A DNA stretch of 64,000 nucleotides from Streptomyces sp. ITFR-21 (GCF_031844685.1 NZ_CP134605.1:1769501-1833500), one strand, 5' to 3'. Counted from the stretch's first letter, positions 35,810-45,452 are shown. A program made the numbers and translations. Notes: a model not told the origin generated them from the sequence alone.

Positions 35810-37229
35810 GGAACTCCTCATCCGACTCGTCCCGCTCCACCTGACGCTCACGACGACGGGTGACCGCCGCACGCGGCGCGTCGAAACGGTGGTCCTCGCC
35901 GCGGCGGCCGAGCATTTCGGCGCCGGCGGCGAGGGAGGGCTCCCAGTCGAAGACGACCGCGTCGTCGTCGGAGCCGATGGCGACGCCGTCGCCCGCGTGG
36001 GCGCCGACCTTGACGAGTTCGTCCTCGACGCCGAGGCGGTTGAGCCGATCGGCGAGGTAGCCGACGGCCTCGTCGTTGGCGAAGTCGGTCTGGCGGACCC
36101 AGCGTTCGGGCTTCTCGCCGCGTACGCGGAAGAGGCCGTCCTCCTCCTGGACCACCGTGAAACCCGCGTCGTCGACGGCCTGCGGGCGGATGACGACCCG
36201 GGTGGACTGCTGGGCGGGCTGGGCGGCGCGCGTGTCGGCGACGACCTTCGCCAGCGCGTATGACAGCTCCTTGAGGCCCGCGTGGGAGACCGCGGACACC
36301 TCGAAGACCTGGTACCCCCGGGCCTGGAGGTCCGGCTTGATCATCTCGGCGAGGTCGTGGCCGTCGGGCACGTCGATCTTGTTGAGCACGATCATCCGCG
36401 GCCGGTCCTCCAGCCCCGCCCCGTACGCGCGCAGCTCCGCCTCGATCACGTCGAGATCGGTCAGCGGGTCCCGGTCCGACTCCAGGGTCGCGGTGTCCAG
36501 CACGTGCACCAGCACCGAGCAGCGCTCGACGTGCCGCAGGAACTCCAGGCCCAGACCCCGCCCCTGGCTCGCGCCGGGGATCAGCCCGGGTACGTCCGCG
36601 ATCGTGTAGACGGTCGAACCGGCGTTCACCACCCCGAGGTTCGGCACCAGCGTGGTGAACGGGTAGTCGGCGATCTTCGGCTTCGCCGCCGACAGCACCG
36701 AGATGAGCGAGGACTTGCCGGCGCTCGGGTAGCCGACCAGCGCCACGTCGGCGACGGTTTTGAGCTCCAGCACCACGTCCTGTGCCTGGCCGGGCTCCCC
36801 GAGCAGCGCGAAACCGGGCGCCTTGCGCCGCGCCGACGCCAGCGCCGCGTTGCCGAGGCCGCCGCGCCCGCCCTGCCCGGCGACGTACGTGGTGCCCTGG
36901 CCGACCAGGTCGGCCAGCACGTTGCCGTCCTTGTCCAGCACGACCGTGCCGTCGGGCACCGGCAGCACCAGGTCCGTACCGTCCTTGCCGGAGCGGTTGC
37001 CGCCCTCGCCGGGTTTGCCGTTGGTGGCCTTGCGGTGCGGGCTGTGGTGGTAGTCCAGCAGTGTGGTGACGTCCTGGTCGACCACCAGGATCACGTCGCC
37101 GCCCCGGCCGCCGTTGCCGCCGTCGGGTCCGCCGAGCGGCTTGAACTTCTCCCGGTGCACGGAGGCGCAGCCGTGGCCTCCGTTACCCGCGGCGACATGC
37201 AGCTCGACGCGGTCCACGAAGGTGGTCAT
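35787..37229 (-). CDS. obg: GTPase Obg/CgtA
   Basis: Obg is a large essential GTPase that binds the 50S subunit and links GTP level to ribosome assembly and, in Streptomyces, development. The 480-residue protein has the glycine-rich Obg fold ([32 protein letters not shown]), a G domain with P-loop [20 protein letters not shown], and NKID for the guanine ring, and the C-terminal OCT domain ([18 protein letters not shown]). An acidic tail ends in GFDPFA. It follows rplU-rpmA on the same strand, the near-universal order. Confidence 0.98.
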   Translation of the reverse strand: MTTFVDRVELHVAAGNGGHGCASVHREKFKPLGGPDGGNGGRGGDVILVVDQDVTTLLDYHHSPHRKATNGKPGEGGNRSGKDGTDLVLPVPDGTVVLDKDGNVLADLVGQGTTYVAGQGGRGGLGNAALASARRKAPGFALLGEPGQAQDVVLELKTVADVALVGYPSAGKSSLISVLSAAKPKIADYPFTTLVPNLGVVNAGSTVYTIADVPGLIPGASQGRGLGLEFLRHVERCSVLVHVLDTATLESDRDPLTDLDVIEAELRAYGAGLEDRPRMIVLNKIDVPDGHDLAEMIKPDLQARGYQVFEVSAVSHAGLKELSYALAKVVADTRAAQPAQQSTRVVIRPQAVDDAGFTVVQEEDGLFRVRGEKPERWVRQTDFANDEAVGYLADRLNRLGVEDELVKVGAHAGDGVAIGSDDDAVVFDWEPSLAAGAEMLGRRGEDHRFDAPRAAVTRRRERQVERDESDEEFRGFDPFA

Positions 37230-37285
37230 GGTTGCTTCCTCCAGTTACGTACGGGATCGTGCGGATTCTCACGTGTGCTAACGCG

Positions 37286-37333
37286 CCGAGGGCGGTCCCG
37301 CCTCCCGTTGCCGGGAAGGGGGTCCGCCCTCGG
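37286..37333. other. Hairpin between rpmA and obg
   Basis: Perfect 10-bp arms CCGAGGGCGG (37286-37295) and CCGCCCTCGG (37324-37333), with further complementarity inside. It lacks a U-tract. It may reduce read-through or stabilise the rplU-rpmA mRNA. Confidence 0.7.
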
Positions 37334-37365
37334 AGATGGTGCTCTGTCGCTCGACGGCGCCTGGA

Positions 37366-37620
37366 TCAGGCGGCCGGAACGATGTTCACGACGCGACGGC
37401 CGCGCTTCGTACCGAACTCGACCGCGCCGGCGGCGAGGGCGAACAGCGTGTCGTCCTTGCCGATGCCGACGCCGGAGCCCGGGTGGAAGTGGGTGCCGCG
37501 CTGGCGGACGATGATCTCACCGGCGCTGACGACCTGACCGCCGAAGCGCTTCACGCCGAGCCGCTGAGCGTTGGAGTCGCGACCGTTCCGAGTGGACGAT
37601 GCGCCCTTCTTGTGTGCCAT
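37366..37620 (-). CDS. rpmA: 50S ribosomal protein L27
   Basis: L27 reaches the peptidyl transferase centre. The 84-residue protein has [17 protein letters not shown] and [12 protein letters not shown] at the N-terminus, the family hallmark, and [19 protein letters not shown]. There is no extra N-terminal leader of the kind cleaved in Firmicutes. It is 14 bases downstream of rplU. Confidence 0.99.
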   Translation of the reverse strand: MAHKKGASSTRNGRDSNAQRLGVKRFGGQVVSAGEIIVRQRGTHFHPGSGVGIGKDDTLFALAAGAVEFGTKRGRRVVNIVPAA

Positions 37621-37634
37621 CTCTCCTCAGTCCC

Positions 37635-37955
37635 TTACTTCGCAGCCGCGGGGATGCCGGTGATCTTCAGCGCCGTGTACTGCTGGCGGTGGCCCTGACG
37701 GCGCCGGTAACCGGTCTTGTTCTTGTAGCGCAGGATGTCGATCTTCACGCCCTTGTGGTGGTCGACGATCTCGGCCTCGACCTTGATCCCGGCCAGCACC
37801 CACGGGTCGCTGGTGACCGCGTCGCCGTCCACCACGAGCAGCGTCGAGAGCGCGACCGGGTCGCCGACCTTGCCGGTGGGAATCTTGTCAACCTCGACGA
37901 TGTCGCCGACGGCCACCTTGTGCTGGCGGCCACCACTACGCACGATCGCGTACAC
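37635..37955 (-). CDS. rplU: 50S ribosomal protein L21
   Basis: The 106-residue protein opens [20 protein letters not shown] and ends with [23 protein letters not shown], typical of L21, which binds 23S rRNA. The GTG at 37955 is the only good start. A strong promoter lies about 130 bases upstream, so the operon rplU-rpmA-(obg) has a long 5' leader. Confidence 0.99.
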   Translation of the reverse strand: MYAIVRSGGRQHKVAVGDIVEVDKIPTGKVGDPVALSTLLVVDGDAVTSDPWVLAGIKVEAEIVDHHKGVKIDILRYKNKTGYRRRQGHRQQYTALKITGIPAAAK

Positions 37956-38093
37956 GCGGAACTCACTCTCTCGCTCGAATCGGGCCCCTGATGCCAGCCG
38001 TCCCGTAAACCGCGAGGGGGGCCTCTCCTTGCCGCCGCGAAGGCCGCCGGGAGGAATGTGCTCAGGAGAAAGGCGCAGAAACGCCGAAGGTCA

Positions 38094-38122
38094 AGACTAC
38101 GGAGTGCCTCCGGCAGGGTCAA
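38094..38122 (-). promoter_or_regulatory. Promoter of rplU-rpmA-obg
   Basis: The minus strand reads TTGACC (38117-38122), 17 bases, TAGTCT (38094-38099): a near-consensus housekeeping (HrdB) promoter. Transcription would start near 38087, giving a leader of about 130 bases. Confidence 0.8.
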
Positions 38123-38360
38123 ATCCACCCCGGCGCGCCCGCCTCGGACCTGTGCCCTGGCTGCCGCCGGCCTACCCGGGCAGGCCCGCCGGAGGCGGTT
38201 CGGCGAGGAGCGGACATCGCAGGCGACCGGGCTCGCGCGGCGTTGGAGCGGGCGGGCGGCGGCCCGCGGGAACAACCTCCGCGGCGGGCCGCCTCCAGGC
38301 GACGGGCGGGCGTTGGAGCGGGCCGCCTCCGGGCGAGCGCGCCGGCGCGGCGCTCGGGCG

Positions 38361-38391
38361 GGCGGGCGGGGGTGGTTCGCCCCCGCCCGCC
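38361..38391. terminator. Hairpin terminator after rne
   Basis: Perfect 12-bp arms GGCGGGCGGGGG (38361-38372) and CCCCCGCCCGCC (38380-38391) with a 7-base loop, starting 7 bases past the rne stop on the minus strand. No U-tract. Confidence 0.8.
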
Positions 38392-38397
38392 GGGAGG

Positions 38398-41300
38398 TTA
38401 CTGCTCGGCGGGGGACGCCGTCTTCTTCGCGGCGGTCTTCTTGGCCGTCGTCGTCGTCTTCTTCGCGGCGGCCTTCTTGGTCGCCACCTTCTTCGCCGTC
38501 TTCTTGGCCGCCGCCTTGCGCGGCGCCCGCTTCTTCGGCTCGGGCTCGGCGGCGTCGGCCGAACCGTCCTCGGCGGGAGCGGCGTTGGTGACGACCACGA
38601 CCGCCTCCTCCTCAGCCGCGGCGACCGGGGAGCCGGCCGGGGCGGTCGCCTTGCGCGTGGCACGGCGCCGGGTACGGGCCGGCGGCTCGGCCGAGACCCC
38701 GGCCTCCGCCACCGCTTCCACCGCCTCGGCCGTCTCGACCTCGGCGACCTGCGCGTCCGGCCCGGCGGCCACCACCACCGGCTCGTGCGTGACGACCACG
38801 ACCGCCTCCTCCGCCGCGGGCGGCGAGCCGGCCGGGGCGGTCGCCTTGCGCGTGGCACGGCGCCGGGTACGGGCCGGCGGCTCGGTGGAGACCTCCAGCT
38901 CGGCGGCCGGCTCGATGTCCGGCTCGCTCACCGGCACCACGACCACGGCCGTCTCCGGCACCCGGTCCGCCGCCGCGGGCGCGCCCGCCGGGGCGGTCGC
39001 CTTGCGGGAGCCGCGGCGCCGGGTACGGCCGCGCGGCCCCGCGGCGGCCTCCGCCTCGGCGGCGCTGCCGAACCACTCCTCCTCGGGGTCGCCCACCGTC
39101 GGCACCAGGTCCGACTCGCCGACCTCCAGCGGCTCCAGCTCGGGCAGCTCGTCCGCTTCGGCGTCGGTCCCGGCGGCATCGGCGTCCTCGGCGTCCTCGG
39201 CGTCCAGCACATGCTCGTGCTCGTGCGCCTCCTCCACACCCGTGCCGCCGCCGCGCCCGTTGCGCCGCTTGGCGCGCTTGCCGCCGCCACCGATCGTCGT
39301 CGCCTGGTCCATGTGGACGATGACGCCGCGCCCGTTGCAGTGCACGCACGTCTCGGAGAACGACTCCAGCAGACCCTGGCCGACCCGCTTGCGGGTCATC
39401 TGCACCAGGCCCAGCGAGGTCACCTCGGCCACCTGGTGCTTGGTCCGGTCCCGGCCCAGGCACTCCAGCAGCCGCCGCATCACCAGGTCGCGGTTGGACT
39501 CCAGCACCATGTCGATGAAGTCGATCACCACGATGCCGCCGAGGTCGCGCAGCCGCAGCTGCCGGACGATCTCCTCGGCCGCCTCCAGGTTGTTGCGGGT
39601 GACCGTCTCCTCCAGGTTGCCGCCCTGGCCGGTGAACTTCCCGGTGTTGACGTCGACCACGACCATCGCCTCGGTCTTGTCGATCACCAGCGAACCGCCG
39701 GACGGCAGCCACACCTTGCGGTCCAGCGCCTTGAGCAGCTGCTCGTCGATGCGGTACGTCGCGAAGACGTCCACCTCCGACGTCCAGCGCGACAACCGGT
39801 CGGCCAGGTCGGGTGCGACGTTCGCGACGTACTGGTGGATCGTCGCCCACGCCTCGTCACCGCTGACGATGACCTTGGTGAAGTCCTCGTTGAAGATGTC
39901 CCGGACCACCCGGACGGTCATGTCCGGCTCGCCGTAGAGCAGCGTCGGCGCGTTCGCATTGCTGCCGCCCTTGGCCCGCTTCTGGATCTCCGACCACTGG
40001 CCCTGGAGCCGCTCGACGTCGCGGCGCAGCTCCTCCTCGCTGGCGCCCTCGGCGGCGGTGCGCACGATGACGCCCGCGTCCTCGGGGACGATCCTCTTCA
40101 GGATCGCCTTGAGCCGGGCCCGCTCGGTGTCGGGCAGCTTGCGGCTGATGCCGGTCATCGAGCCCTCGGGCACGTAGACCAGGTACCGGCCGGGCAGCGA
40201 GACCTGGCTGGTGAGGCGGGCGCCCTTGTGGCCGATCGGGTCCTTGGTGACCTGCACCAGCACCGGCTGGCCGGACTTGAGCGCGGACTCGATCCGGCGC
40301 GGGCCGCCGGAGTGGCCGAGCGCCTCGAAGTTCACCTCGCCGGCGTAGAGCACCGCGTTGCGGCCCTTGCCGATGTCGACGAACGCGGCCTCCATGGACG
40401 GCAGCACGTTCTGGACCTTGCCCAGGTAGACGTTGCCGACGTACGAGGTCGCCTGCTCCTTGTTGACGTAGTGCTCGACGAGGACGTTGTCCTCCAGGAC
40501 GCCGATCTGGGTCCGCTCGCCGTTCTGCCGGACCACCATGACGCGCTCGACCGCCTCGCGGCGGGCCAGGAACTCGGCCTCGGTGATGATCGGCACCCTG
40601 CGGCGGCCCTGCTCGCGGCCCTCGCGGCGGCGCTGCTTCTTGGCCTCCAGCCGGGTGGAGCCCTTGATGGACTGCACCTCGTCGACGCCGGTGCCGCCCT
40701 CGTACCGCTGGCGGGGCTCGCGGACCTTGACGACCGTACGCTCCGGGTCGTCGGCGACACCGCCGCCGTCCTCCCCGGCCGCGTCCGCACCACGGCGGCG
40801 GCGCCGGCGGCGGCGCCGGCTGGAGCTGGAACCGCCGTGCTCGTCGTCGGCCGCCTCGTCGCCGGCCTCGTCCTCCTCGCGCGGCTCGTCGCCGTCCTCG
40901 GCCGACCCGCCCGCGAGCGGACCGTCCTCCTGGTCCTGGTCCTGCTCGGCCGCGTCACCGCGGCGACGGCGGCGGCCACCGCGGCGACGGCGCCGCGACG
41001 GGCGCTCGTCCTCGTCGGTCTCGACGCCCTCGTCGGTGTCGTCCGACTCGTCGTCGGCGTCCTCGATCTCGGGCTCGTCGGCGACGACCGCCGCGGCCGC
41101 GACCGGCTCGCCCGCGCCACCACGACGGCGCCGGCGGCGGCGCGGGGTGCGGCCCTCGGGCTCGTCGCCGTGCTCGTCGTCGGCGCTGTCGGCGCTGTCG
41201 TCCGTGTCGTCCACGTCCTCGGCCGCCGGGACGGCGACCGCGGTGACGGGCGCCTGGAACACCGGCGGCTGGAAGACGGCCACCGCGGGCCGGGCGGCAC

Positions 41301-43143
41301 GCCGCCGGCCGCGGCCCTGCGGCGCCTCGTCCTCGGCGGCGCGAACCTTGATCGCCACCGAGCCGGCGACCAGGCCGAACGCCTCCGCCACGGCGGCCGC
41401 CGCCTCTGCGGTCGCCTCCTCGACGGTCTCGCCGTAGCCGCGGATCTCGTAGGCGTCCTCGACCTCGACGCCCCATCCGTCGCCGTCCCGGAACGCCTTG
41501 CCGGTGTACGAGCTCACGGCGTACGCCTGCCCGCCGTCCTGCTCGTCGCGGTCGTCCCGCTGGTCACGGTCGTCCTGGGGGGCCAGCGCGCCGGGCCGCA
41601 GCCTGCGCGAGCCCTCTCCCGCGGAGAAGGTCGGGACCGTGTTCCCCTTCTGGCCGCGCCGCCTCGCCCGGCTGTCGCTCTCGGCGGCAGGCGTACGGGC
41701 GCCTCGGGCGGCGGGCGGCTCCGCACCGTCGATACGGGTGCCCGCGGCGGGCCCGGGGTCGGCGGTGTCCGCCGCGGGCGCGCCCTCGGGGGCGCTCGCC
41801 CTGCGGGTCGCGCGCCGACGAGCGCGGGTGGGCGCCGCGTCGGAGGTGGTGTCGGTGTCGTCGGCCGCGTCGGCGGCCACGGCGGCAGCGGGCTCGGTGC
41901 CGGTCGCCGCGGCGCCCCCGGCCACCGGCTCGGCGGCGGCGGGCGCGCCCTCGGGGGCGCTCGCCCTGCGGGTCGCGCGCCGACGAGCGCGGGTGGGCGC
42001 GGCGTCGGAGGTGTCGGGCACAGGGGCGGCGGTGTCCGCCGCGCCGGTGGCCGTGTCGGCGGCGGGCGCGGGAGCGTCCGCCGAGTCGCCGGCGTGCTCG
42101 GTGTCCGCGGCGGCGGGCGCGGGCAGGCCGACGTCCCCCGCGGAACCGGCGGAGTCGGCCGGCGCGCCGGCCGGAGCGGTCGCCTTGCGCGTGGCGCGGC
42201 GCCGGGTACGCGGCGGCGCGGCGTCGCCCAACGGGCTCTCGTCCCCGGCGGCCGCGGTGCCGCCCGCGCCGGTGGACGTCTGCGGGGCGGCCGGCGGGGC
42301 GGTGTCACCGGCGTCGGCGGCGCGTACGGGCGGGGCGGTGCCGTCGGCGGAGTCGGCGGTGGCCGAGGGCGCGCCGGCCGGCGCGGTGGCCTTACGGGTC
42401 GCGCGGCGCCGGGCGCGCGGCGGGGCCGCGGCGTCGGAGGTGTCGGAGGTGTCGGCCGCGGCTTCGGGCGCGGTGGTGCCGGCCGCGGCTTCGGGCGCGG
42501 TGGTGCCGGCCGCGCCGACCGCGGCCGACGGCTCGGTGTCGCTCCCGGCGGTGGCCGCGGGGGCGCCCGCCGGAGCGGTCGCCTTACGGGTCGCGCGGCG
42601 CCGGGCCGGAGCGGCCGGAGCCTCGGGTTCGGCCGGCCCGGAGGTCTCCGCGGCGGCCGGCGGGGCCGGGTCGGCGTCCGCCCCGGCCGTGACGGCGTCC
42701 GGGGTGGCGGCGGGCGCGCCCGCCGCCGCGGTCGCCTTGCGTGTGGCGCGGCGCCGGGCCGGGGGCGCGGGGGCCTGCTCGGCCGCGGGGTCGAAGGCGG
42801 CGGTGTCGGCGGCGCTGCCGCTGTCCGCCGGCTCGGCGGAAGCCGCCGTCTTGCGGGTCCTGCGGGCCCGCGCCGGAGCCGGCGCCTCCTCGGCGGCGCC
42901 GTCGGAGGCACCCTCGGCGGCTGAGGCGGCGGTCTTGCGGGTGGCCCGGCGGCGCGGCGCGGCCGGCGCCTCGTCGGGGGCGGTCCCGCCGCTCTCCTCC
43001 GCGGCCGGGGCCTCGCCCACCGGGGGTCCGGCGGGCCGGGAGACGGCGCGCCGACGGCGGCGGGGCGCCGCGGTCTCGTCCGCGGCTGCGGTGGTCGTTT
43101 CCGGGTTCGTACCGGACGTGGTCGGATCGGTCTGGTCGGGCAT
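38398..43143 (-). CDS. rne: Ribonuclease E/G family endoribonuclease, extended by repeats
   Basis: RNase E/G cleaves single-stranded RNA in mRNA decay and in rRNA/tRNA processing. The product is about 1581 residues, long for the family. Residues about 850-1280 are the catalytic core: an S1 domain (NVLVEHYVNKEQATSYVGNV), the DNase-I-like site with VVDVNTGKF (about 1165) and VIDFIDM (about 1208), and the Zn-link CVHC (about 1265). In Streptomyces this enzyme has the core in the middle with flanking disordered arms. Here the N-terminal arm has eight and the C-terminal arm three copies of a basic RRRATRKATAPAGAPA-type unit, then a histone-H1-like KKTAKKVATKK tail. ATG 43143 gives MPDQTDPTTS. It is upstream of rplU on the same strand. 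Confidence 0.95.
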   Translation of the reverse strand: MPDQTDPTTSGTNPETTTAAADETAAPRRRRRAVSRPAGPPVGEAPAAEESGGTAPDEAPAAPRRRATRKTAASAAEGASDGAAEEAPAPARARRTRKTAASAEPADSGSAADTAAFDPAAEQAPAPPARRRATRKATAAAGAPAATPDAVTAGADADPAPPAAAETSGPAEPEAPAAPARRRATRKATAPAGAPAATAGSDTEPSAAVGAAGTTAPEAAAGTTAPEAAADTSDTSDAAAPPRARRRATRKATAPAGAPSATADSADGTAPPVRAADAGDTAPPAAPQTSTGAGGTAAAGDESPLGDAAPPRTRRRATRKATAPAGAPADSAGSAGDVGLPAPAAADTEHAGDSADAPAPAADTATGAADTAAPVPDTSDAAPTRARRRATRRASAPEGAPAAAEPVAGGAAATGTEPAAAVAADAADDTDTTSDAAPTRARRRATRRASAPEGAPAADTADPGPAAGTRIDGAEPPAARGARTPAAESDSRARRRGQKGNTVPTFSAGEGSRRLRPGALAPQDDRDQRDDRDEQDGGQAYAVSSYTGKAFRDGDGWGVEVEDAYEIRGYGETVEEATAEAAAAVAEAFGLVAGSVAIKVRAAEDEAPQGRGRRRAARPAVAVFQPPVFQAPVTAVAVPAAEDVDDTDDSADSADDEHGDEPEGRTPRRRRRRRGGAGEPVAAAAVVADEPEIEDADDESDDTDEGVETDEDERPSRRRRRGGRRRRRGDAAEQDQDQEDGPLAGGSAEDGDEPREEDEAGDEAADDEHGGSSSSRRRRRRRRRGADAAGEDGGGVADDPERTVVKVREPRQRYEGGTGVDEVQSIKGSTRLEAKKQRRREGREQGRRRVPIITEAEFLARREAVERVMVVRQNGERTQIGVLEDNVLVEHYVNKEQATSYVGNVYLGKVQNVLPSMEAAFVDIGKGRNAVLYAGEVNFEALGHSGGPRRIESALKSGQPVLVQVTKDPIGHKGARLTSQVSLPGRYLVYVPEGSMTGISRKLPDTERARLKAILKRIVPEDAGVIVRTAAEGASEEELRRDVERLQGQWSEIQKRAKGGSNANAPTLLYGEPDMTVRVVRDIFNEDFTKVIVSGDEAWATIHQYVANVAPDLADRLSRWTSEVDVFATYRIDEQLLKALDRKVWLPSGGSLVIDKTEAMVVVDVNTGKFTGQGGNLEETVTRNNLEAAEEIVRQLRLRDLGGIVVIDFIDMVLESNRDLVMRRLLECLGRDRTKHQVAEVTSLGLVQMTRKRVGQGLLESFSETCVHCNGRGVIVHMDQATTIGGGGKRAKRRNGRGGGTGVEEAHEHEHVLDAEDAEDADAAGTDAEADELPELEPLEVGESDLVPTVGDPEEEWFGSAAEAEAAAGPRGRTRRRGSRKATAPAGAPAAADRVPETAVVVVPVSEPDIEPAAELEVSTEPPARTRRRATRKATAPAGSPPAAEEAVVVVTHEPVVVAAGPDAQVAEVETAEAVEAVAEAGVSAEPPARTRRRATRKATAPAGSPVAAAEEEAVVVVTNAAPAEDGSADAAEPEPKKRAPRKAAAKKTAKKVATKKAAAKKTTTTAKKTAAKKTASPAEQ
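38630..39020 (-). repeat. C-terminal RRRATRKATAPAG repeats of RNase E/G
   Basis: Three units RTRRR(A/G)(T/S)RKATAPAG(A/S)P; two are followed by near-identical EEAVVVVT stretches. They lie between the core and the Lys-rich tail. Confidence 0.85.
41740..42990 (-). repeat. N-terminal ARRRATRKATAPAGAPA repeats of RNase E/G
   Basis: Eight units spaced by acidic/Ala-rich linkers. Two, starting near 41777 and 41938, are almost identical for about 60 bases (offset 161), which indicates a recent duplication. Confidence 0.85.
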
Positions 43144-43358
43144 TCGGGCATTGCTCCCGTCGTGCTCCCGGGCGCCGTGTCCTGTTCGGGGCCGGTGGCC
43201 GCTTGGGTCGCGGGGCCGGCCTCCGGGGCGCGGGCGCCGCACGGGAGCTGCTGTGTCGCTCGCCTGCCCACCCGTAGGGGGCCGGCGAAAGTCTCATGTG
43301 GTCAGCGGCGCCGGACCCGGGTGGCTCCCTGGTGCGTCGGCGACGCGTGACGCCGTAG
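43144..43358. other. Short intergenic region upstream of rne
   Basis: 215 bp between the TIGR03936 gene and rne. It should contain rne 5' signals. I see no gene or clear element. Confidence 0.5.
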
Positions 43359-44177
43359 CTACGCGGAACCGGCCGGTACCGCCACGGCGTCGCGATCTGG
43401 CGCGAGCGGGTCGGTGACCGTACCGGACCCCTCGGCGAGCGGCCCCTGCGCCAGCCTGGTCACCGCTGCGGGGACCGGCGGCGCGAGGCCGGCCGTCACC
43501 TGGAGGCCGGACAGTACGTCGTCAGGCCGCACGGCAGGTGTCAAGTGCCGCACAACCAGCCGCAGTATCGCACAGGCACTGTCCTGTGGCCTATCGGGGC
43601 CCGCCCCGGTCCGGTTCGTGTCGGTTTCCAGGAGGTCTGCAACCTCCCGGGGGTCCGGGCCCGCCGTGTCGTCCACGCCGTCCGCCCCGACGACCTCGAA
43701 CCGCGTCACCGCGGCCCGGCAGTCGAAGCTGCGGACGCCGTTCTTGAAGCCGCGCTGTACTTCCACGGTGTCCGCGGCCAGGAACGCCGCCACCGCCCGC
43801 CGTGCGTCCTGCGGTGTCACGCCGTCCAGCCGTACCTGCCAGACGGACGCCTCGAGCCGTTCGGCGAGGCCCGCGGTGTGCGCCTCGACCGCTTCGATGA
43901 CGTCGAGCCCGGCGGGCAGCGACTCGTCCAGCAGCCGTCGCAGCGGTTCCGGGTCGCAGGTCCGGGCGAGCCCGATCTCCAGGTACTCCGCTTCGCTGCC
44001 GACCCCGGTGGGGGCGGCGTTCGCATACGACACCTTGGGATGCGGGGTGAAGCCGGCCGAGTACGCCATCGGCACGTCGGCGCGGCGCAGCGCCCGCTCG
44101 AAGGCACGCTGGAAGTCGCGGTGGCTGGTGAACCGGAGGCGGCCCCGCTTGGTGTAACGCAGGCGGATGCGCTGCAC
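43359..44177 (-). CDS. TIGR03936 family (DUF2344) radical SAM-associated protein
   Basis: A 272-residue protein that begins IRLRYTKRGRLRFTSHRDFQ and has FERALRRADVPMAYSAGFTPHPK, then SYANAAPTGVGSEAEYLEIGL, the standard signature of the TIGR03936 'radical SAM-linked' family. In many bacteria this domain is fused to the end of a TIGR03960 radical SAM protein; here a TIGR03960 gene lies 2 kb away on the other strand. The reaction is unknown. A predicted link to tRNA or rRNA modification is only a guess from its neighbours (rne, rplU, rpmA). The start ATG 44177 is clear, with the next gene 48 bases upstream on the same strand. Confidence 0.93.
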   Translation of the reverse strand: MQRIRLRYTKRGRLRFTSHRDFQRAFERALRRADVPMAYSAGFTPHPKVSYANAAPTGVGSEAEYLEIGLARTCDPEPLRRLLDESLPAGLDVIEAVEAHTAGLAERLEASVWQVRLDGVTPQDARRAVAAFLAADTVEVQRGFKNGVRSFDCRAAVTRFEVVGADGVDDTAGPDPREVADLLETDTNRTGAGPDRPQDSACAILRLVVRHLTPAVRPDDVLSGLQVTAGLAPPVPAAVTRLAQGPLAEGSGTVTDPLAPDRDAVAVPAGSA

Positions 44178-44225
44178 CGTGGGTGCGGGCGGCGGGCCTT
44201 CGGGCTGTCGCTTGCCCAGTGTCGT

Positions 44226-45356
44226 TCAGTCCCTCGTTGTCTTCGTACGGGCGGTCGCCTTCGTACGATGGGTTGTCTTCCCGTACTCGTCCAAGGTTAC
44301 GCCGCGTCGCGGCACCCTCTCGCCGACCGTCCGCCCACCTGTGGACGACCCGCGCGGCCGGGCCGCGGAAGTGCCGAACACAGCGGTCCGCACGGTCCGG
44401 CGGGCGTCGGCCACCGCCTCGCGAACCGGTCGCAGGACGTTCAGCCGGGTCCAGCGGGCGGCCCGGCCCAGCGCGCGGAAGAAGGGTCCGCCGGTCCGCC
44501 GCCACACCCACACCGCGGGGACGGCGACCAGCACCCGGAACGTCCGGCCGATCGCGCACCCGACCGCCCGCGAGACGAAGGCCGCCATCCGCCAGGCCAT
44601 CACGAACGCCGCCCCGACCTCGCGGCCGACCGGCACCAGGACCCGCCGCCACACGAACACCGACGGCGCCACCACCAGTACCCCGACCAGGAGGACCAGC
44701 ACCCGCCAGGCGCCGCGCAGCACCCACCGCGCCCCGCGCCCGGCCGGCGTGACGGCGTACCGCCACAGCGCCACCAGCGGCACGACCAGCAGCCAGCGCA
44801 GCAGGAACGCCGCAACCAGCCCGGCGGCCACGCCGAGCGGCACGGCCGCGACCCGCCACAGCCACCCTGCGGGCACCGCCACCAGCACCCGGACCAGCCA
44901 GGCGGTGACCGCGCCCAGCCCGAGCAGGCACCAGCGCGTCCCACGCCCGAGCGGCGCCAGCACATACGTCCACAGGGCCGCCGCGGGCACCGCCAGCAGC
45001 CAGTGCGCGGCCGCCGCGACCGCCCACGCCAGCACCCGGCCGGCCGGCACCAGCACGTACCGCCCCAGCGCGGCGAGCGGGACCACCGCGAGCACCCGGA
45101 CCAGCCAGGCGAGCGCGACCGCCAGCAGCCGCGCCGGCGGGTACAGCACCCGGCGCCCCAGCACGTCGGCCGCCGTCCGCGCCGCCCGCCCGGCCGCGCA
45201 CAGCACGTCCCACAGCAGCCGCACCGGCAGCACGACGACCAGCGCGAGCACCCGGGCGGGCATGCGGATCGCGACGACCAGCCAGCCGTCGCCCCGGCCG
45301 GGCCCCTGGTCGCGGTCCTGACCGCCCGGCCGCGACGACTCCCCTTCCACTCTCAT
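44226..45356 (-). CDS. Repeat-built multi-helix membrane protein of unknown function
   Basis: A 376-residue protein made of six or seven tandem hydrophobic units of about 30-38 residues. Each begins with a V-P or V-V-P step and a core such as ALWRYAVTPAGRG, ALWTYVLAPLGRG, ALGRYVLVPAGR or WLWRVAAVPLG, followed by a Trp/Leu/Val-rich helix. The tail (about 300-376) is basic and Thr-rich. No known enzyme motif is seen. I start at ATG 45356, MRVEGESSRPGG; an ATG near MPARVL is possible. It lies upstream of TIGR03936 on the same strand, close to the rod-complex cluster. The helices are short and amphipathic, so peripheral membrane association is as likely as true spanning. Confidence 0.7.
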   Translation of the reverse strand: MRVEGESSRPGGQDRDQGPGRGDGWLVVAIRMPARVLALVVVLPVRLLWDVLCAAGRAARTAADVLGRRVLYPPARLLAVALAWLVRVLAVVPLAALGRYVLVPAGRVLAWAVAAAAHWLLAVPAAALWTYVLAPLGRGTRWCLLGLGAVTAWLVRVLVAVPAGWLWRVAAVPLGVAAGLVAAFLLRWLLVVPLVALWRYAVTPAGRGARWVLRGAWRVLVLLVGVLVVAPSVFVWRRVLVPVGREVGAAFVMAWRMAAFVSRAVGCAIGRTFRVLVAVPAVWVWRRTGGPFFRALGRAARWTRLNVLRPVREAVADARRTVRTAVFGTSAARPRGSSTGGRTVGERVPRRGVTLDEYGKTTHRTKATARTKTTRD

Positions 45357-45452
45357 ACGGGTGAACCTAGGCCATGTCCGCCCCGTCCCGCCCGGACCGC
45401 GGCACATACGCGGGCCGGACCCCGCGACCGCGAGGACCCCCGGCGGCGGGCC

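Larger units (their letters stand above)
37956..38397. other. Intergenic region between rne and rplU
   Basis: No gene is seen in 442 bp. From the right: the rne hairpin (38361-38391), a GC-rich stretch, the rplU promoter, then the 5' leader of rplU. Confidence 0.6.

Noticed and set aside
37735..42924. Very long plus-strand open frame opposite RNase E/G
   Set aside because: It is antisense to rne; Leu/Gly/Arg-rich translation mirrors the repeats of the real gene and matches no family.
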